DNA from: Rodentolepis nana
Lineage: Eukaryota > Platyhelminthes > Cestoda > Cyclophyllidea > Hymenolepididae
Assembly (NCBI GenBank): GCA_900617975.1
Contig: UZAE01012115.1
Location: 3,079 to 36,568, forward strand
Length of the DNA stretch: 33,490 nucleotides
Direction of reading: 5' to 3'
The notes under the pieces: generated by a model
The model's input: only the letters and a program-made list of their open reading frames with translations
What the model was told of the DNA's origin: nothing
Database searches by the model: none
Translations under genes and position numbers: made by a program
Shown here: positions 1 to 12,800 of the stretch, piece by piece
Layout of the letters: every line of letters starts with the position of its first letter
Position numbering within the stretch: the stretch's first letter is position 1

Positions 1-466
1 TAAAATGAAAACGTAATAACAAGATAGTTAACATATCCAAGAGGAATCATAACCGATGACGAAGTAAAAGGAAGACCAAGTTATTGATTTTGAATTTGAG
101 GCCATTTACGTCGACTTAGTCTTAGAATTACCTATTTGTGTGTGCGCCATGTTACTTACTTATACATTCAACCCCGACAAAAGTGGGGAAGTGGTGGGGT
201 GGGGTGGGGTGGGGGGAGAAAAGAGAGTGTACGTGGTACGTAATTTGAGTACAAAAGTAATCTTACCAAAACTTAAAGGTGAATCACAGCCGGGTATTCT
301 CTGAAAGAAAAGAAGGGAACAAGATCAGAGTGTGTTGACACATTCACTACTCACTTTTCACCCTTCCGATTAAGATGGGCTTTATCATTCCAAGTTAATT
401 AAGAGCAATAGACACAAATGAGTGCAGTCTTATTTGTACCTAAACAAAGTTTTAGTTAAACGATAA
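1..466. other. intronic or flanking DNA without recognised gene
   Basis: Presumed MAGI intron, since the gene continues leftward. It contains only a GGGGT satellite tract (195-216). No PDZ-like exon was recognised on the minus strand. Confidence 0.5.
195..216. repeat. GGGGT minisatellite tract
   Basis: About four GGGGT units inside a G-rich stretch; a G-quadruplex-prone pattern. Confidence 0.8.
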
Positions 467-473
467 TGCTAAT

Positions 474-757
474 GTTTACTCATCATACGGCAAAGAAGTC
501 TGCAAACCGACAGTTGACTTCTCACTTGAAACTGCCATGACCAGCTTGCATGCCATATTCCACCACTTTCACAGTACTCATCTTACCCTTTTCTCTACCT
601 TTGTGTCAATCTCTTTTACATTTGCAAATCACACTTCCGTTCCCTCTCTCGATCATTAATGACCTTGACATTTCTCCCCTCTGTGTGAAACCCGAAGTCA
701 ACTTAAAGGGTCAGCGATAACTATCATAAAGCCGGCCATTTGATATAAATAAATAAT
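474..757 (+). repeat. SINE-like retroposon, copy 1 (5'-truncated)
   Basis: Begins within the family at the ACTCATxATACGGCAAA block, lacking about 50 bases of the head. It then follows the family through TCTACCTTTGTGTC, a GAAGTCAACT block and a TAAATAAAT tail. It is the most diverged copy. Copy 2 starts about ten bases after its tail, in the same orientation. No target-site duplication could be assigned. Confidence 0.75.
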
Positions 758-766
758 GTTAATGCA

Positions 767-1105
767 GTGGTGCACGATAGACTAACTTCCACGTGGTGTA
801 CCCTGGGCAACGTATACTCATGCGGCAAAAGTGTCTATAAACTGGCAGTTGACTTCTAACTTCAAACTACAATGACCCCACTGTATGTCATATTGGACAA
901 CTTCCACAGTATCCATCTTACCTTTTCTCTGCCTTTGTGTCTGCCTATCTCTTTTACCCCGTGAACCATTATTCTTTCCCCCCTCTTGACTTTTTTTCAC
1001 TTTGATGTTCCTCCTCCTCCTCTCTGTGAAGCCCGAAGTCAGCTAAAGGGACGGTTAATGTTAGCTATCAAAACGCCTTCCATTTGAAATAAATAAATAA
1101 ATAAT
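767..1105 (+). repeat. SINE-like retroposon, copy 2 (near full length)
   Basis: Complete head (TGCACGATAGACTAACTTCC), body and AAATAAATAAATAAAT tail. It belongs to the subgroup whose middle reads ATTATTCT. Its antisense strand has a 60-codon open frame (1000-818), an incidental property of the repeat and not a gene. It directly follows copy 1 head-to-tail. Confidence 0.85.
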
Positions 1106-2352
1106 GCTAATACCAATTTTTAAATGCTGTTAAATTCAAACCCTCCTACTTTAAAAGTGAAGTTAGGTGCTTGACTCCCATAAGCCAGTCATCAATCGGT
1201 TTTTACTGCTAACAGCTTTTTAGCTCAATGAAATTTTATTCCTATTGCCAAAAATAATTTTTACTGCTAAGCGATTTGTTCAAAAGCTATTAAAATTGCT
1301 ACAATTATCTGTTCCAGTTGGATTCAAATTCATCCCCGCTTCTAGCTCCCATTCTACCTCTTTGAAGTTGGAATTCTGGAAATAAGCTCCCAAATAATGA
1401 AATTGGAACAATGTTTCATTTAGATGTAAGAAGGAAGGTAGCGTCTTTTACAACTTTAGAAAAAAAATTAGTGGAACTTTACAAGAGTGCACTTTTAAAT
1501 GTAGCGTTAATTTAGAAGGTAAGATTAAATGAGTGATATATTTTAAATATTAAACTTACGGTGAAATTAGAATTGAGATTTGAGTCAGTGTGAGTTCGGT
1601 CCACAGAAATTGGGATGGCTGAAAACACGAGAAATTTGGTCAAATTTCTTTAAAATTTAGAAATTTTACTTTTGTCCAGATTAAACTCAGAAGGGGGAAA
1701 GTGAGGCGTCATAAACCCAGGTTATAAGGAACTAGGAAAAGTATCGAACCGTATGCTACGGACTTGGAGATGTAATAATTGCAAAAATCTAAGTAAGCAA
1801 ATCTGAGTGGAAATAAACACTCAGAGAGGTGTAGGAACCTAACATGCAACCGACGACAACCATTCCAGAAATGGTAGAACACAAGTTTTGGGGTCTTTCC
1901 TATGTCCACAACGAACTTCGACCTCTTTGCCAGGAAGAAGAAAAGATGCAACTAGAACAGTTTCAGTTGTGAAGGTCTATCTACCTACTTATGGAAAGGG
2001 GAGCGCATTATCAAACGTTTGTTTGCTTTGAAACAATTTTTACCGCAATATCACGTGATTTAATAAGCAAAGTGCTCGAGCCTCACTACTTCTGGAATTT
2101 CGAAGAAAATTGGAAGGTTACATGAAACTCAAATACTTTTCAGTATGTGGAAAAGTGTAAGAATGTGATATAGGGAACGGAACCAATTTAAGTTAATGAG
2201 AAAAAAGGGAAAGACCTGTCGCGTGATCTGAAATCATATCAAGCTGGTTTAATAGAAAATAGGGAGAAGATTGGATCACTCTAAAAGCCCCATTTAGTTC
2301 CCACAATTTCCGCAAACATTCATTCACATCATCCGTAAAAGATTGAAATCTG

Positions 2353-2395
2353 GTGTGTGTGTGTGTGTGTGTGAGTGTGTGTGTGTGTGTGTGTG
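2353..2395. repeat. (TG)n microsatellite
   Basis: About twenty TG units interrupted once by GAG. Confidence 0.95.
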
Positions 2396-4265
2396 AAGCG
2401 ATATGGTCCGTGAATTTTTAAAGGTAACTTTTGTTTTAACAGTACAATTCACTGATACGTGTAATCATAGCAGATGAAAACTAGTTTTTGAAAGGAAAGT
2501 TTAAGATATATTTAAGGCCAATTTCTATTTTTGTCAAGATTTTTTAAATCAAATAAAATCTTTTCAATTTGCACATAAACATTTGCGTTATTTGTCGTTT
2601 AAATCTTCAAATTATTTAGCATTTAAATTTTGAATTCAGCCAAGGGAGAGGAAGAGGAGGAAATTCTATGTTTTTTTCAAACAAAAATTGACATTTCGCT
2701 CTTAAAGCGATTTTATTTTGTCCTGCGCAAACACTCCTAAACAAACAATAGGAGGAATTGGAAACGAATTGGAAAACAAATGTCTCCTTTTTCACCGGAT
2801 GACACCAAAAATGAGCAAATAATATATATGGTATTATGAAAGTAAAATTTTAAACTTTTTAAGCCAGAGAGAGAGAGAGGTGTCTCTTACGGAAGAGGGG
2901 TTATAAACCGATTAATTTTGGGTAAATAGTCAAGACAGAATGACAAACTGAGCAAATTCATATATTAGAAAAGCATTCTTCAAGAACCATCCAACATATT
3001 TAATTTAATTATAAAATAAATTAAATATGAAAAAACTACGTGACTAAAGCTCGTTTTAAAAAAAACAAAGAACCATAATTGACCATGAATTTTAGATACA
3101 CATGTCTAAAAGTAATTGCAATCTTGAAGACACAATCCTGGGGAGATTTTGCCCACTTCACCAAAGAACAACTAAAATCAACTTTAGTTAATGGAAATCC
3201 TTTAATATATTTTCAAAAATAAAATAAACAAATTTCTGCCTATTATAAAAACGTCGGGTCAAGAAGTTTCACTAAATTAACCGCTATAAAATCATGAGAG
3301 AAATCTGAAATAAGCCGAATAGGCAGAAAAGACGTATGATAAGATGCTGTGAAAAAAATAAATTAAAAAGAAACATTAAATCGGAATGAAGTACTGAAAC
3401 TATGAGGGAAATGACAAATTTAAAAGTGATGTATTTCAAAGTAAGAAAAGGTAAACAAGCAATTCATACCACATTCATAAGCAAATATTGCATTTGCAAT
3501 ACAATTATTTATTAAATAATTGAATTATGGGTTCCCCAACTGAAAATCGCACGTGAATTATTCAAAGAAGCAGGTAAGCGCATCTAAACAAAGATTTATT
3601 TGCGGGGAAAATATTACACCAGTTAATCAAAGAACGGTAATTCATGAGAAATAGTATCCATCGGAGAAAAGTAGGCACATAGAACCAATGAGAGTTATTG
3701 AAAGAAAAGCTTTATTAAGAGGATTAGTAAATAATTATAAACTTGATGAATATTGATTTCATATTTCTCAAATTTCTTAAAATTAAAATTTGGTAATTTG
3801 TTTAGTCTGTATTTAAATTGACTCCTGTGCTCCCAGTTTTGAAGAAAATTAAATGACCGAAACAAATTAAATTACAACTCTGCAAGAGGTACGAATCGTA
3901 TTTTGCTATTGCAAGATTTATCTCCAAATGCCATTAATTAATTAATAATTAATTCAAGGCGTGAAAAGGGAGTTAACTGTGACGTTGAAATAAAAGGCAG
4001 TTTTTTCCCACCTATTGCAATTTAACAATTGGGTTTAAAAAATAATCCAGAAGGGTAGAGGTATTTGAAGCATAAAATAATTTTCTTTTAATCCAAATGA
4101 CTTTTGTTGACACCGACAGAAATATCAAGGAAGCAACGGCATCCATTGTCCCCTATTGTTTGAAATGACAAGCAAAAGGCTTCCGTTTCGAAGGGCACAA
4201 AAAAACAAGAACGAGATGCGGCCGATTTGAGTTTTTCCGCCAAATTGTTTGTTTTCACAGTGTCG

Positions 4266-4298
4266 AGAGGGAGGGAGGGAGGGAGGGAGAGAGAGAGA
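4266..4298. repeat. (GGGA)n/(GA)n microsatellite
   Basis: Purine tract of GGGA units followed by GA units. It creates the Pro/Ser low-complexity frame on the minus strand. Confidence 0.9.
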
Positions 4299-5146
4299 AT
4301 TAACCACCGACAACAATCTCCTTTCTCTTTTTAGACGAGTGACGCGAGCCATCATTCTTGAACTTGCTTTATTCCCTGATTTGTGTGGGTTATAGTCAAC
4401 ATCCATTCTCGTTATCACCACGTATACGAGTAGATAAAGCTTCGAGTTTTAAAAGGAAACGTTGCGCGTGTGAACACCTTCAACACATCCGGGCAAAACA
4501 AGGAACTATTTTTTCCGAAAAATTTATCTTAAAAGCTCTGTGAATGTACTAGAATTCTCATTCACGTAAATACAAGTTGAAACTACTTCATTTAAAGTGC
4601 TGAACTCAAGGTAAAAGGGGTAACAAGTGGATGGAAGCTTCGACGTCTCAATTACTCTCACAAAATTTCAGCCTCAATCCTTTGGACGGATCCAAGAACC
4701 AGGCAAACTGAGTTCTTTCTACTTTAAGGTAAGTGCTAAATAGAATTAAGGCTAATTTGCCGTTCTCGTAAGGTCATGATATAGAATTTAGATTTAAAAA
4801 AAACGTGGCGTATTCAAATACTTATTGGCAGAACTTCACCTACTCTTTGAGCTTTCAAGTAGTTTTTTAAACAATTAAGCCCCTTCAACAGCAGCAACTA
4901 GAAACATAAAAATGGCGAGGCAACTTATCAACAAAAAAGAGGAACGATAATTTCGGGACTTACAATCGCAACCACGACTGCTGGAAGAGCGAATACGAAA
5001 AACGAGCAAACTCTATCGAGGCACAAGACGAAATGCCATGTACTTCCTTAACTTTCACTGATAAACGCTTATACCTGCTCGCCTGTTAGAACAAGACCCC
5101 GGGTGTATTAAACACCACAACTTCATCTTCATTGGCTAACGCAGAG

Positions 5147-5178
5147 GAGGGGGGGGGGGGGGGGGGGGGGGGGGGNGG
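5147..5178. repeat. poly-G tract with an undetermined base
   Basis: About 30 G residues with one N at 5176. The length is unreliable and may mark an assembly join. Confidence 0.9.
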
Positions 5179-5599
5179 AGTCCGGTTTTGAGGTAATGAG
5201 TGATGAGAAATGGTATCGACTCATACCTCATGCACATACAACAACGACTGCTCACGTGCATTGAGAGCATGTAAAAGCAGTTGAGATGACTGGAAAGAAA
5301 GTTACAATTTTTAGTTGTAGCCTATCAATCAGTCTTGTAGTGCAAACACGAATGATTAAACCATCGAGCAATTCACGGATGTGAGTCCAAGTAAGACGTC
5401 GATAATAGAAAGTAGCATTCAGGTGAGGGGAACAAAAATGATATTGCTTGCGGCTGAAATAGTGATTTGTACACTGAGCTCATCGCAGAGTACCTTCCAG
5501 TACCTGACCGCCATCTCTCCAAATCTCCCAACTTCCATTTCTTCATCTGGAATTAACCAGTGCCCTGACGAGGATCGATAGTGGTAACCGCCGACTAAC

Positions 5600-5660
5600 C
5601 AGACGTCCAAATGTTGGCAGCGCGAAAACTCGCGTTTTATAATGGCCCATCATTGGCCGA
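5600..5660 (-). promoter_or_regulatory. possible intronic promoter (CCAAT and TATA-like elements, minus strand)
   Basis: On the minus strand a CCAAT motif (5656-5652) is followed by TATAAAA (5641-5635) and a CGCGA...TCGCG inverted repeat (5621-5634). Transcription would start near 5605, in the sense of MAGI. A 63-codon frame (5610-5419) follows but resembles no family known to me. Motif-based only; the CCAAT-TATA spacing of about 10 bp is unusually short. Confidence 0.2.
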
Positions 5661-6420
5661 TCCAACTACCAGCGCTTGTCTGAGAATTCGAATTTAAGTT
5701 CCATTCTTGGCAGTGTGAATGGATCACGAATTCAGAAATAAATCAACAATTAACTTCTTCATTTCTATCATTTCATTCATGATTAGCATTTCATATTTAT
5801 TTAAAGATCATATACGGCATGCGAATTGGGCAATTAAATGCCTAGCCTCTCAGTTCTAGGACATTGAAATGAAAACTTAGTGAGGATTCATGATTATTTT
5901 TCTCCTATTTTGCCTATCTTTTCCGGCTCTTTTTTTCCAGCTCCAATAGGAAACTTATACCTTCTCTTCCCTTCCTTGAGCACACTGGATTTTGAATGAT
6001 TGCATGAAAGTAGGCGGAATTCCAAAAATGCGATTACATGTCCGATATTTCCGTGCATGTCTGTTGTTGTAGCCAACATTGTGATTTTTAGCTTGATATG
6101 ACTCACAATTTTTCGGATAGTATTCGGTACTACTACGGCAATAAATATTCCCAAAACATTCCAAGTCAAGGAATTGAAAAACAAAACAAATGCTTCACAA
6201 TACTTTCATACAATATCAAAAAATTCAAAGCACTGAATTGGAAAGATAATAGCGTTCAATAGGAAGCCCTCATTTATTATTACTAATATTACTTGACTAG
6301 AATAATGCAGGCTAAGATTAAAGTAATTAATAATCTAAACAGGAACTCCACATTTTGCAAGTATGACAAGTCGTGCATCCATTCAATTTTCATCTTGGAC
6401 GATAGTCAATACCAACTCAC

Positions 6421-6844
6421 CTCTTTGGATTAAAAATTTAGTAGTCTTTCCAACCGGGCAGGCTTTGAGCACTTGGACGACCTCTATGTGTGTTAAATCC
6501 TTAACCCACTTGTCATTGACCTCAAGGATAATGTCACCGACACGAAGACCAGTGGGTTCTAGCACCTCTTTCACTCGCTGCCCACCAATTTGATCAGCCA
6601 AAGTGAAGCCGAATCCATTGGGCTGTTTGATGACCGACACTGGCACCATTACAACTGCGCCACATCCGGCTCCACTTTTTGACCTTGACCCAGAGGTCAT
6701 CATGCCCTCACCTTCAGCCTCTTCACCGGAGAGTTGAGAAATGGTTGGTGAAGTATTCAACCGGCGGATACACAGGTCTGGAGGAGCGAAGGGCACACTA
6801 GGCTCTTTGTTCCCTGGTTTTACACTTTGGACTATGGAGGAGAC
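6421..6844 (-). CDS. MAGI exon 6: linker and PDZ2
   Basis: The exon carries KQPNGFGFTLADQIGGQRVK, then LRVGDIILEVNDKWVKDLTH and KTTKFLIQRG. This matches vertebrate MAGI PDZ2 (KGPxGFGFTIADxxGGGGQRVK). The acceptor chosen is TCTCCCTAAAG|GTCTCC at 6845-6846, because it keeps phase 0 with exon 5; another AG near 6820 would break the frame. The donor AGAG|GTGAGT leaves phase 1. It is the last exon seen on this strand. Confidence 0.85.
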
Positions 6845-9800
6845 CTTTAGGGAGAAGAGGATTCATAAGTATTTTTACCTGTTTTCACAGCTTCACTTTC
6901 TGTTAGTAGTACATAAGAAATTTCAGCAAAACAAACGTTCATAACAATTGAGATTCAGCTCTACACTCGACACCTGAGGGTTAAGAAAACTAATTCAAAA
7001 TGGAATTTAAATGAAAGTCGTCAGGTTGCCAATCTGCCTCGATTAAAGAAACCAATTCAGGCATGAGTTAGCTTGTTTTCACTTAATTCGAATTTAGTAG
7101 GTAGTAACAGAAGCAATAAATCTGAGTTTTACAAATCTAAAATAATTTACGATAATGCTTATTGATAGTCGGCAGTTCAAATTACCATAAACCCACTTTG
7201 TCAGACATATTTTTAATACTAGGTTGGCAACTAAGTCATTGCCGATTTCAAATAAGAAGGCAAATTCGGAATTTTTGTTTAAAAATGTAACTTTATTCAA
7301 TTAGATATTGGCCGTTCTTATCGAGGACCTTTTTCCATCGTCCTGGCAGAGTAAAAATTCCCCGTTCGTAAAATGTCTGGTCTTTGCTATTAAAAAACTA
7401 AATTAGGTGTGATCCGACATCATCCGCGTTGTTACAAATTTTACCATTTAAAGAGTTTTGCATGGAACGAAACAAATGGTAATCCGAAGGCGCAAGGTCA
7501 GGGCTATATGGTGGCTGTGACAAAACATCCCAACCCAGTTCCAATAATTTTTGCCGAGTAACCAAAGATGTGTGGGGCCTTGCGTTATCATGATGGAAAA
7601 CAGCACCCTTCCGATTTGATAATGCCGGCCGCTTATCTTCAATTGCATCCTTCAGTTTTTCGAGTTCTTCAACATGCACATTTGAATTTATCGTTTGGTT
7701 CTGCGGCATGAGCTCAAAATACAAAATTCCTTTGTGATCCCACCAGACTGACAGCATAATCTTTTTTTGGTGAATCTCTGCTGCTTTTGATACTGTTTGG
7801 GCTGGTTGATCTTGCTTCACCCATGATCTCTTGCGAGTAACATTGTTATAAACTATCCACTTTTCGTCGCCAGTAACTAGGTTCTTCAGAAATGGATTAT
7901 TCTCATTGCGTTTCAGTAGCGAATCACAGATGCTAATCAGTTGCGTCAAGTGAATTTCCTTTAACTGGTGAGGGATCCATAAATCAAGTTTCTTGACATA
8001 ACCAAGGGTTTTTCATTTTTTTCAATGCATGTATGCGACACATTGAGCTTCTCTGCAATATCTCGTGTTGTGCTGTGACGACTTGAATCGATAATCTCCT
8101 TGATATAGGTTTCATCCACTTCGACTGGGCGGCCAGATCGTTGTGAATTTTTCAGTGAAAAATCACCGGAACGAAATCTTTCAAACCAATTTCGACACTG
8201 CTTTTCTTTTAAGGCTTCATCTCCATGTACGGCACATAACTTCCTTTGTGCTTGCGATGCGTTCTTGCCTTTTCGGAAGTAATACAATAAAATGTGTCGG
8301 AAGTGCACGTCCTGTTCTTTCATTTTTAAATTGGGATAAAAACAAAACTAAAGAACTAAACAAAAAAATTTTTTACTAATTAACCTAGAAGCCCATACAG
8401 TAAGAAAAAAATATAGGTTAGATGGTCTGGCCACGTTAACAAAACAAAGTATAGAGTGAATCTGTCAACAAAAACGGCAATGACTTAGTTGCCCACCCAA
8501 TAGTATCCAAATTAGCTAACTGTGCTAATAACTGCCTGGCCCATTGAAGCGAAATATCTCCAAAAAAACTCTAAACACGTTGAAGACAAACAAAATTGTT
8601 GAGTCTCGTAGATTGAGAAAATCCTCCATTGAATATTATTTACAGGAGTGCGGGATGTGCGATAGACTTACCTCCTCGTGGTGCACCCTGGGCAATGTAT
8701 ACTCATGCGGCAAAAAAAGTCTATAAACCGGCAGTTGACTTCTGAGTTCAAGCTATCATGACCCCACTGTATGTCATATTCGACTACTTCCACAGTACTC
8801 ACCTCACCTTACATTCTTCTCTACCTTTGTGTCTGTCTCTGTAACATCTTTAAAACACTCTTCTGTCCCCCCCCCTTCTCGACTTTGTTCGATTTGATGT
8901 TCCTCTCCCTCTGTGAAGCCTGAAAGCAACTAAAGGGCTATTGATAACTATGAAAGCGCCTGCCATTTGAAATAAATAAATTTACAGGAGTGCTTTATCG
9001 ATTCTTTCGCCATAATGTGAGGATACATTTTTTAGCGATTACCTATGGGCTAGAACTAGATTCCTCAAGTCTCTATGCTGAGGAGTAGTGAATTAACCAC
9101 CTCTGATTGGGCAGATATATATATTTAAACCATGAACTCAGTACAATTATAGGCAAACTAGTGATCAATACACGCCGACTGTACGGAGACATCATAAAGT
9201 AACGTTTTCAAAGTGGTAAGTAACATCGACGGTAAAAACACGGTGTACAAATTCATCCACGACATGTCTGCTTTCATGTCACAAATTGTTACCCGCTTTG
9301 TTGTGGCAGTATAGACTAGACAAGGCAGTAGACAATTTCCCTGGGGTGCGAAAACAACAATAACGCCTGCTTTTTTTACTGTTTTATTTTTGCATTAGCA
9401 GTGAATTCGCAGCATTGGTTACAGTGCTGACTCACATTCGCGTCGAAACTTCAAAAAGAAGCCTTTTAATGCATGTGGTAAGGTTGGTGAAGAGAAATTG
9501 AGGGGGACTCGGAGTCGGAGGTTATAAATAGAAACTCAAAGTGGCTCCATTAAAAAAATAGGAGATTGGAAATATAGAGACAAGATTTTAATAAGGGGTG
9601 TGCGATAGACTTACCTCCGAGTGGTGCATCCTGGGCAACGTATACTCATACGGCAAAAAAGTCTATTAACCGGCAGTTGACTTCAGACTCCAAACTACCA
9701 TCACCCCACTGTAATGCGTGTTCAAGTACTTCCACAGTGCTCACCTCACCTTTTTTCTACCTTTGTGTCTGTCTCTTTTACATCTTTAAAACACTCTTCT

Positions 9801-12800
9801 GTTCCCCCCCCCCTCCACTTTTTTTCGATTTGATGTTCCTCTCCCTCTGTGAAGCCTGAAGTCAACTAAAGGGCTAATGATAACTATCAGAACGACTGCC
9901 ATTTGATATAAATAAATAAATAAAGATTTTAATATAATAAACACGTTATTGAAATAATTGAACAAGTCGCTCGTAGGAGAACATGCATTACATAATTTAA
10001 AAAAAACAAGCATAAGTCTGAGATAAGAATTCAATCACTCTTTTTATTAAACTTATTCTCTTTTTTTAATAATTAACACATGAAATTGAAGATGCTATCT
10101 TGTTTTCGTGTTAACAAATTATGCAAAATAACACAATTGGGTTTTTTCCTTAAATAAGAATAAAAAATTGTGCTAAAATTCAAACTTACATAATACACAT
10201 TTGAAAATCAACTTTACAAGGGGATCATGCTTATGCACTAAGGAATACGATAAAAATAAATTTTCATTTAACTGAATTATAAACCGAAGCAGACTGAAAT
10301 TCAGGTTTTAAGGGGAAATAGAACAACATAAAAATCTGAAATAGGTAAAACGTATTTGAGGAAATTATTGTAAATTACATCTTTTTCTTTCGAGGGCATT
10401 AATTTGGCTAAATAACCGCGTAAATCTATTCCTCATTTAGACAAAAGATTGAAGAATAAACCATCATGTAAACTACATTAGCTACAAATTCACAAGTGGA
10501 TACTTTGAGAACATGATATCAGTTTTAATTATTAGCGCAAAGAAGAAAATAAATTTAATAATATTGCCTCATTAGGTTTTTTTAACTGCTAGAAATCATA
10601 CTTGCCAACTCGGATATTTTAATGTTCACAGTTATTTAACTCTATAGCTCATGATTAAATTCATTATTTTTTAAATAATTTAGTAATCTTCAAAAAAATG
10701 GCCAAAAATAAAGAAAAGAATTTTAAATGCTTGAATTAATTCTTAATTTTTTAATACTACAAGAAAATTTTTCGATTTATCAACCAATGACGAATTTTTA
10801 TATTCGATAAACTTACAAATACCCAACTTTATCGAATTTATAAGACATAAGCTCTTGCGAAACGATTTTCCCTCGTTTTAATATGTATAATTTGAACGAT
10901 TAAATCAGTTCTGTACTGCTTGCAAACATTTTATTAAAAATATTGTTAATAGAAGTACTTTTAAAGCCAAAATTTAACAAGAAAAATTAGCTTTTCTGTG
11001 GGGACAGTATAGACGGCTTTATAAATCTATTAATAATAATAATCTAATTTATTCGATCAGAAGTTCGACCAAAAGATGTATTTTGAACAAAAGATTGATT
11101 GTTACCTCAGCTGATATGGAGAAAGGGAAATTCGCTCATATCGGCTTCGAAATCAAAGATACTTATATAACTACATATGCAAATGAGGGGTGTGCAGTAG
11201 ACTTACCTCCACGTGGTGCACCCTGGGCAACGTATACTCATACGGCAAAAAGGTCTATTAACTGACAGTTGACCTCTAACTTCAAACTAGCATGTCCCCA
11301 CTTCCACTACCACAGTACTTACCTCACCTTTGTCTCTACCTTTGTGTCTGTCTCTTTTACATCAGTAAATCATTATTCTGTCCCCTATCACGACTTTTGT
11401 CACTTTGATGTTTCTCCTCCTCTCTATGAAGCCCAAAGTCAGCTAAAGGGCTAATGATAACTATCAAAACGCCTACCACTTGAAAAATAAACACCTACAA
11501 ATGATGCACACTTTCATAACTTGAAATTGTTCAAGTTGATGTGTGTTGTTGTAGCATAAAATTGAAGACCAAAGGTTGGGTTCGCAAAGGCAAAGGATTC
11601 CATTGAACGACATTTATGTTAACTTTGCACTTCACGTACCAATTCAAATTTTTCTTAGTGCAGGAGAAAACGCGCGCGAAATCAGATTTAAACAAATTTG
11701 GGAGATTGGTAGAAATAGCCTAGTGTTCATTTATTCAGCTGCCAACCTGCACAAATGCCAACATTTTGAATCTTAGGACATTCTTTCTAATGTCCCCTCA
11801 GAACATAACAATTATTCCGACTAATTAGTGGAATAGCATGAGGTGAACAATCGATATTTGGCCCCGTCGCAGGTACTAAGGCGGTGACATATATGTCATG
11901 CCAACCCAATAAACTCTGAAATAGCAGATATTTTACTCTAAAAAAATATTAACAATGCAAATACTTTCATTTCGAGAAAAAAATGAAATTCAAGAATCAA
12001 AGCTATGTACCAATAATTAATAGTTTGTATTTTTATTAACTCCTTTTTTGTCCGTCATTTAGTAGCTAATGAAATATTAAATAGGGATTTTTTGCTCTTA
12101 CTTTCCGAATAAATAAATTTTGACATCAATTTTCAATAAAGGAATCTTATAATTAGAATATTTAAAAAATAAACACTAAATAAATGCATCTGACCAGTCA
12201 TATTTGTTTAAATTGCGGTGTACTATCAAGCAATATGGAAATATCTTATTTTAATATATGTGCCATTTATGAAATATTAGGGGACAAGACACTGTGAGAA
12301 TTCGTTTTTGTTATTAATATCATAACAGTAAAATCCCGGGGGGGGGGGAGGAATAATTCCCAACTAACTTCAAAAATGCGTGAAGGGGTTTCAAATTGTT
12401 GAGACATTATTGAGAGCCGTAGAAAATGGGTTTAAGAAGGCTTAAAAATTTAGTTAGGAGTCAACAAAGTTTTCTAACTAAATCTGCAATTAATAGATGG
12501 CCCAGTGCTACTCATAATTACGTCTTGAAATCCGATTCTTACCTGAGGTTTCTTAACCTCGAGAGGATTTCCATTGGGAGCCAGAGAATACCTTTGGGAC
12601 ACCGTCAGGGAGACAGTGCCTCCAACAGGGATTGACTGAAACAGAGCAACAATTTGATCATGAGAGTATCCGAGAACGCTCACGCCATTGGCTGATACGA
12701 TCACATTTCCCACACCCAGGGTTCCATCTTGAGCCGCCGGTCCACCTGGGATCACGTTTTTGACCTACATGTACGTATAGCAAAAAAAATTATAATTAAA

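Larger units (their letters stand above)
1106..6420. other. presumed MAGI intron, AT-rich with simple repeats
   Basis: No exon of MAGI or another gene could be recognised in either strand. The open frames here (for example 4125-4421 minus) are low-complexity. A promoter-like patch is noted at 5600-5660, and simple repeats are listed separately. Read as intron because PDZ2 at 6421 ends on a donor. Confidence 0.5.
7219..8500 (-). mobile_element. mariner-family DNA transposon, near complete but inactive
   Basis: A 1282-bp element, typical mariner size, flanked by TA dinucleotides (7217-7218 and 8501-8502). The 30-bp terminal inverted repeats match at 26 of 30 positions and share GGCAACTAAGTCATTGCCG. 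The inside is filled by one transposase reading frame on the minus strand. It lies in the MAGI intron between exons 5 and 6, in MAGI sense. The coding region is broken, so this copy cannot make full-length transposase, but the ends look well preserved. Confidence 0.95.

Noticed and set aside
818..1000. 60-codon minus-strand ORF
   Set aside because: It is the antisense strand of retroposon copy 2; partial versions occur in other copies with frame breaks.
4125..4421. 98-codon minus-strand ORF
   Set aside because: Its Pro/Ser/Leu part comes from the GGGA/GA microsatellite and there is no domain or splice context.
6363..6593. Plus-strand ORF over the PDZ2 exon
   Set aside because: Shadow of MAGI exon 6, whose minus-strand frame is clearly a PDZ domain.
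8900..8960. Hammerhead ribozyme in the retroposon, because GAAGTC is followed by CTAATGA, and flatworm SINEs can carry hammerheads
   Set aside because: The CUGAUGA core is not matched exactly, no GAAA core follows at the right place, and stems I-III cannot be paired.
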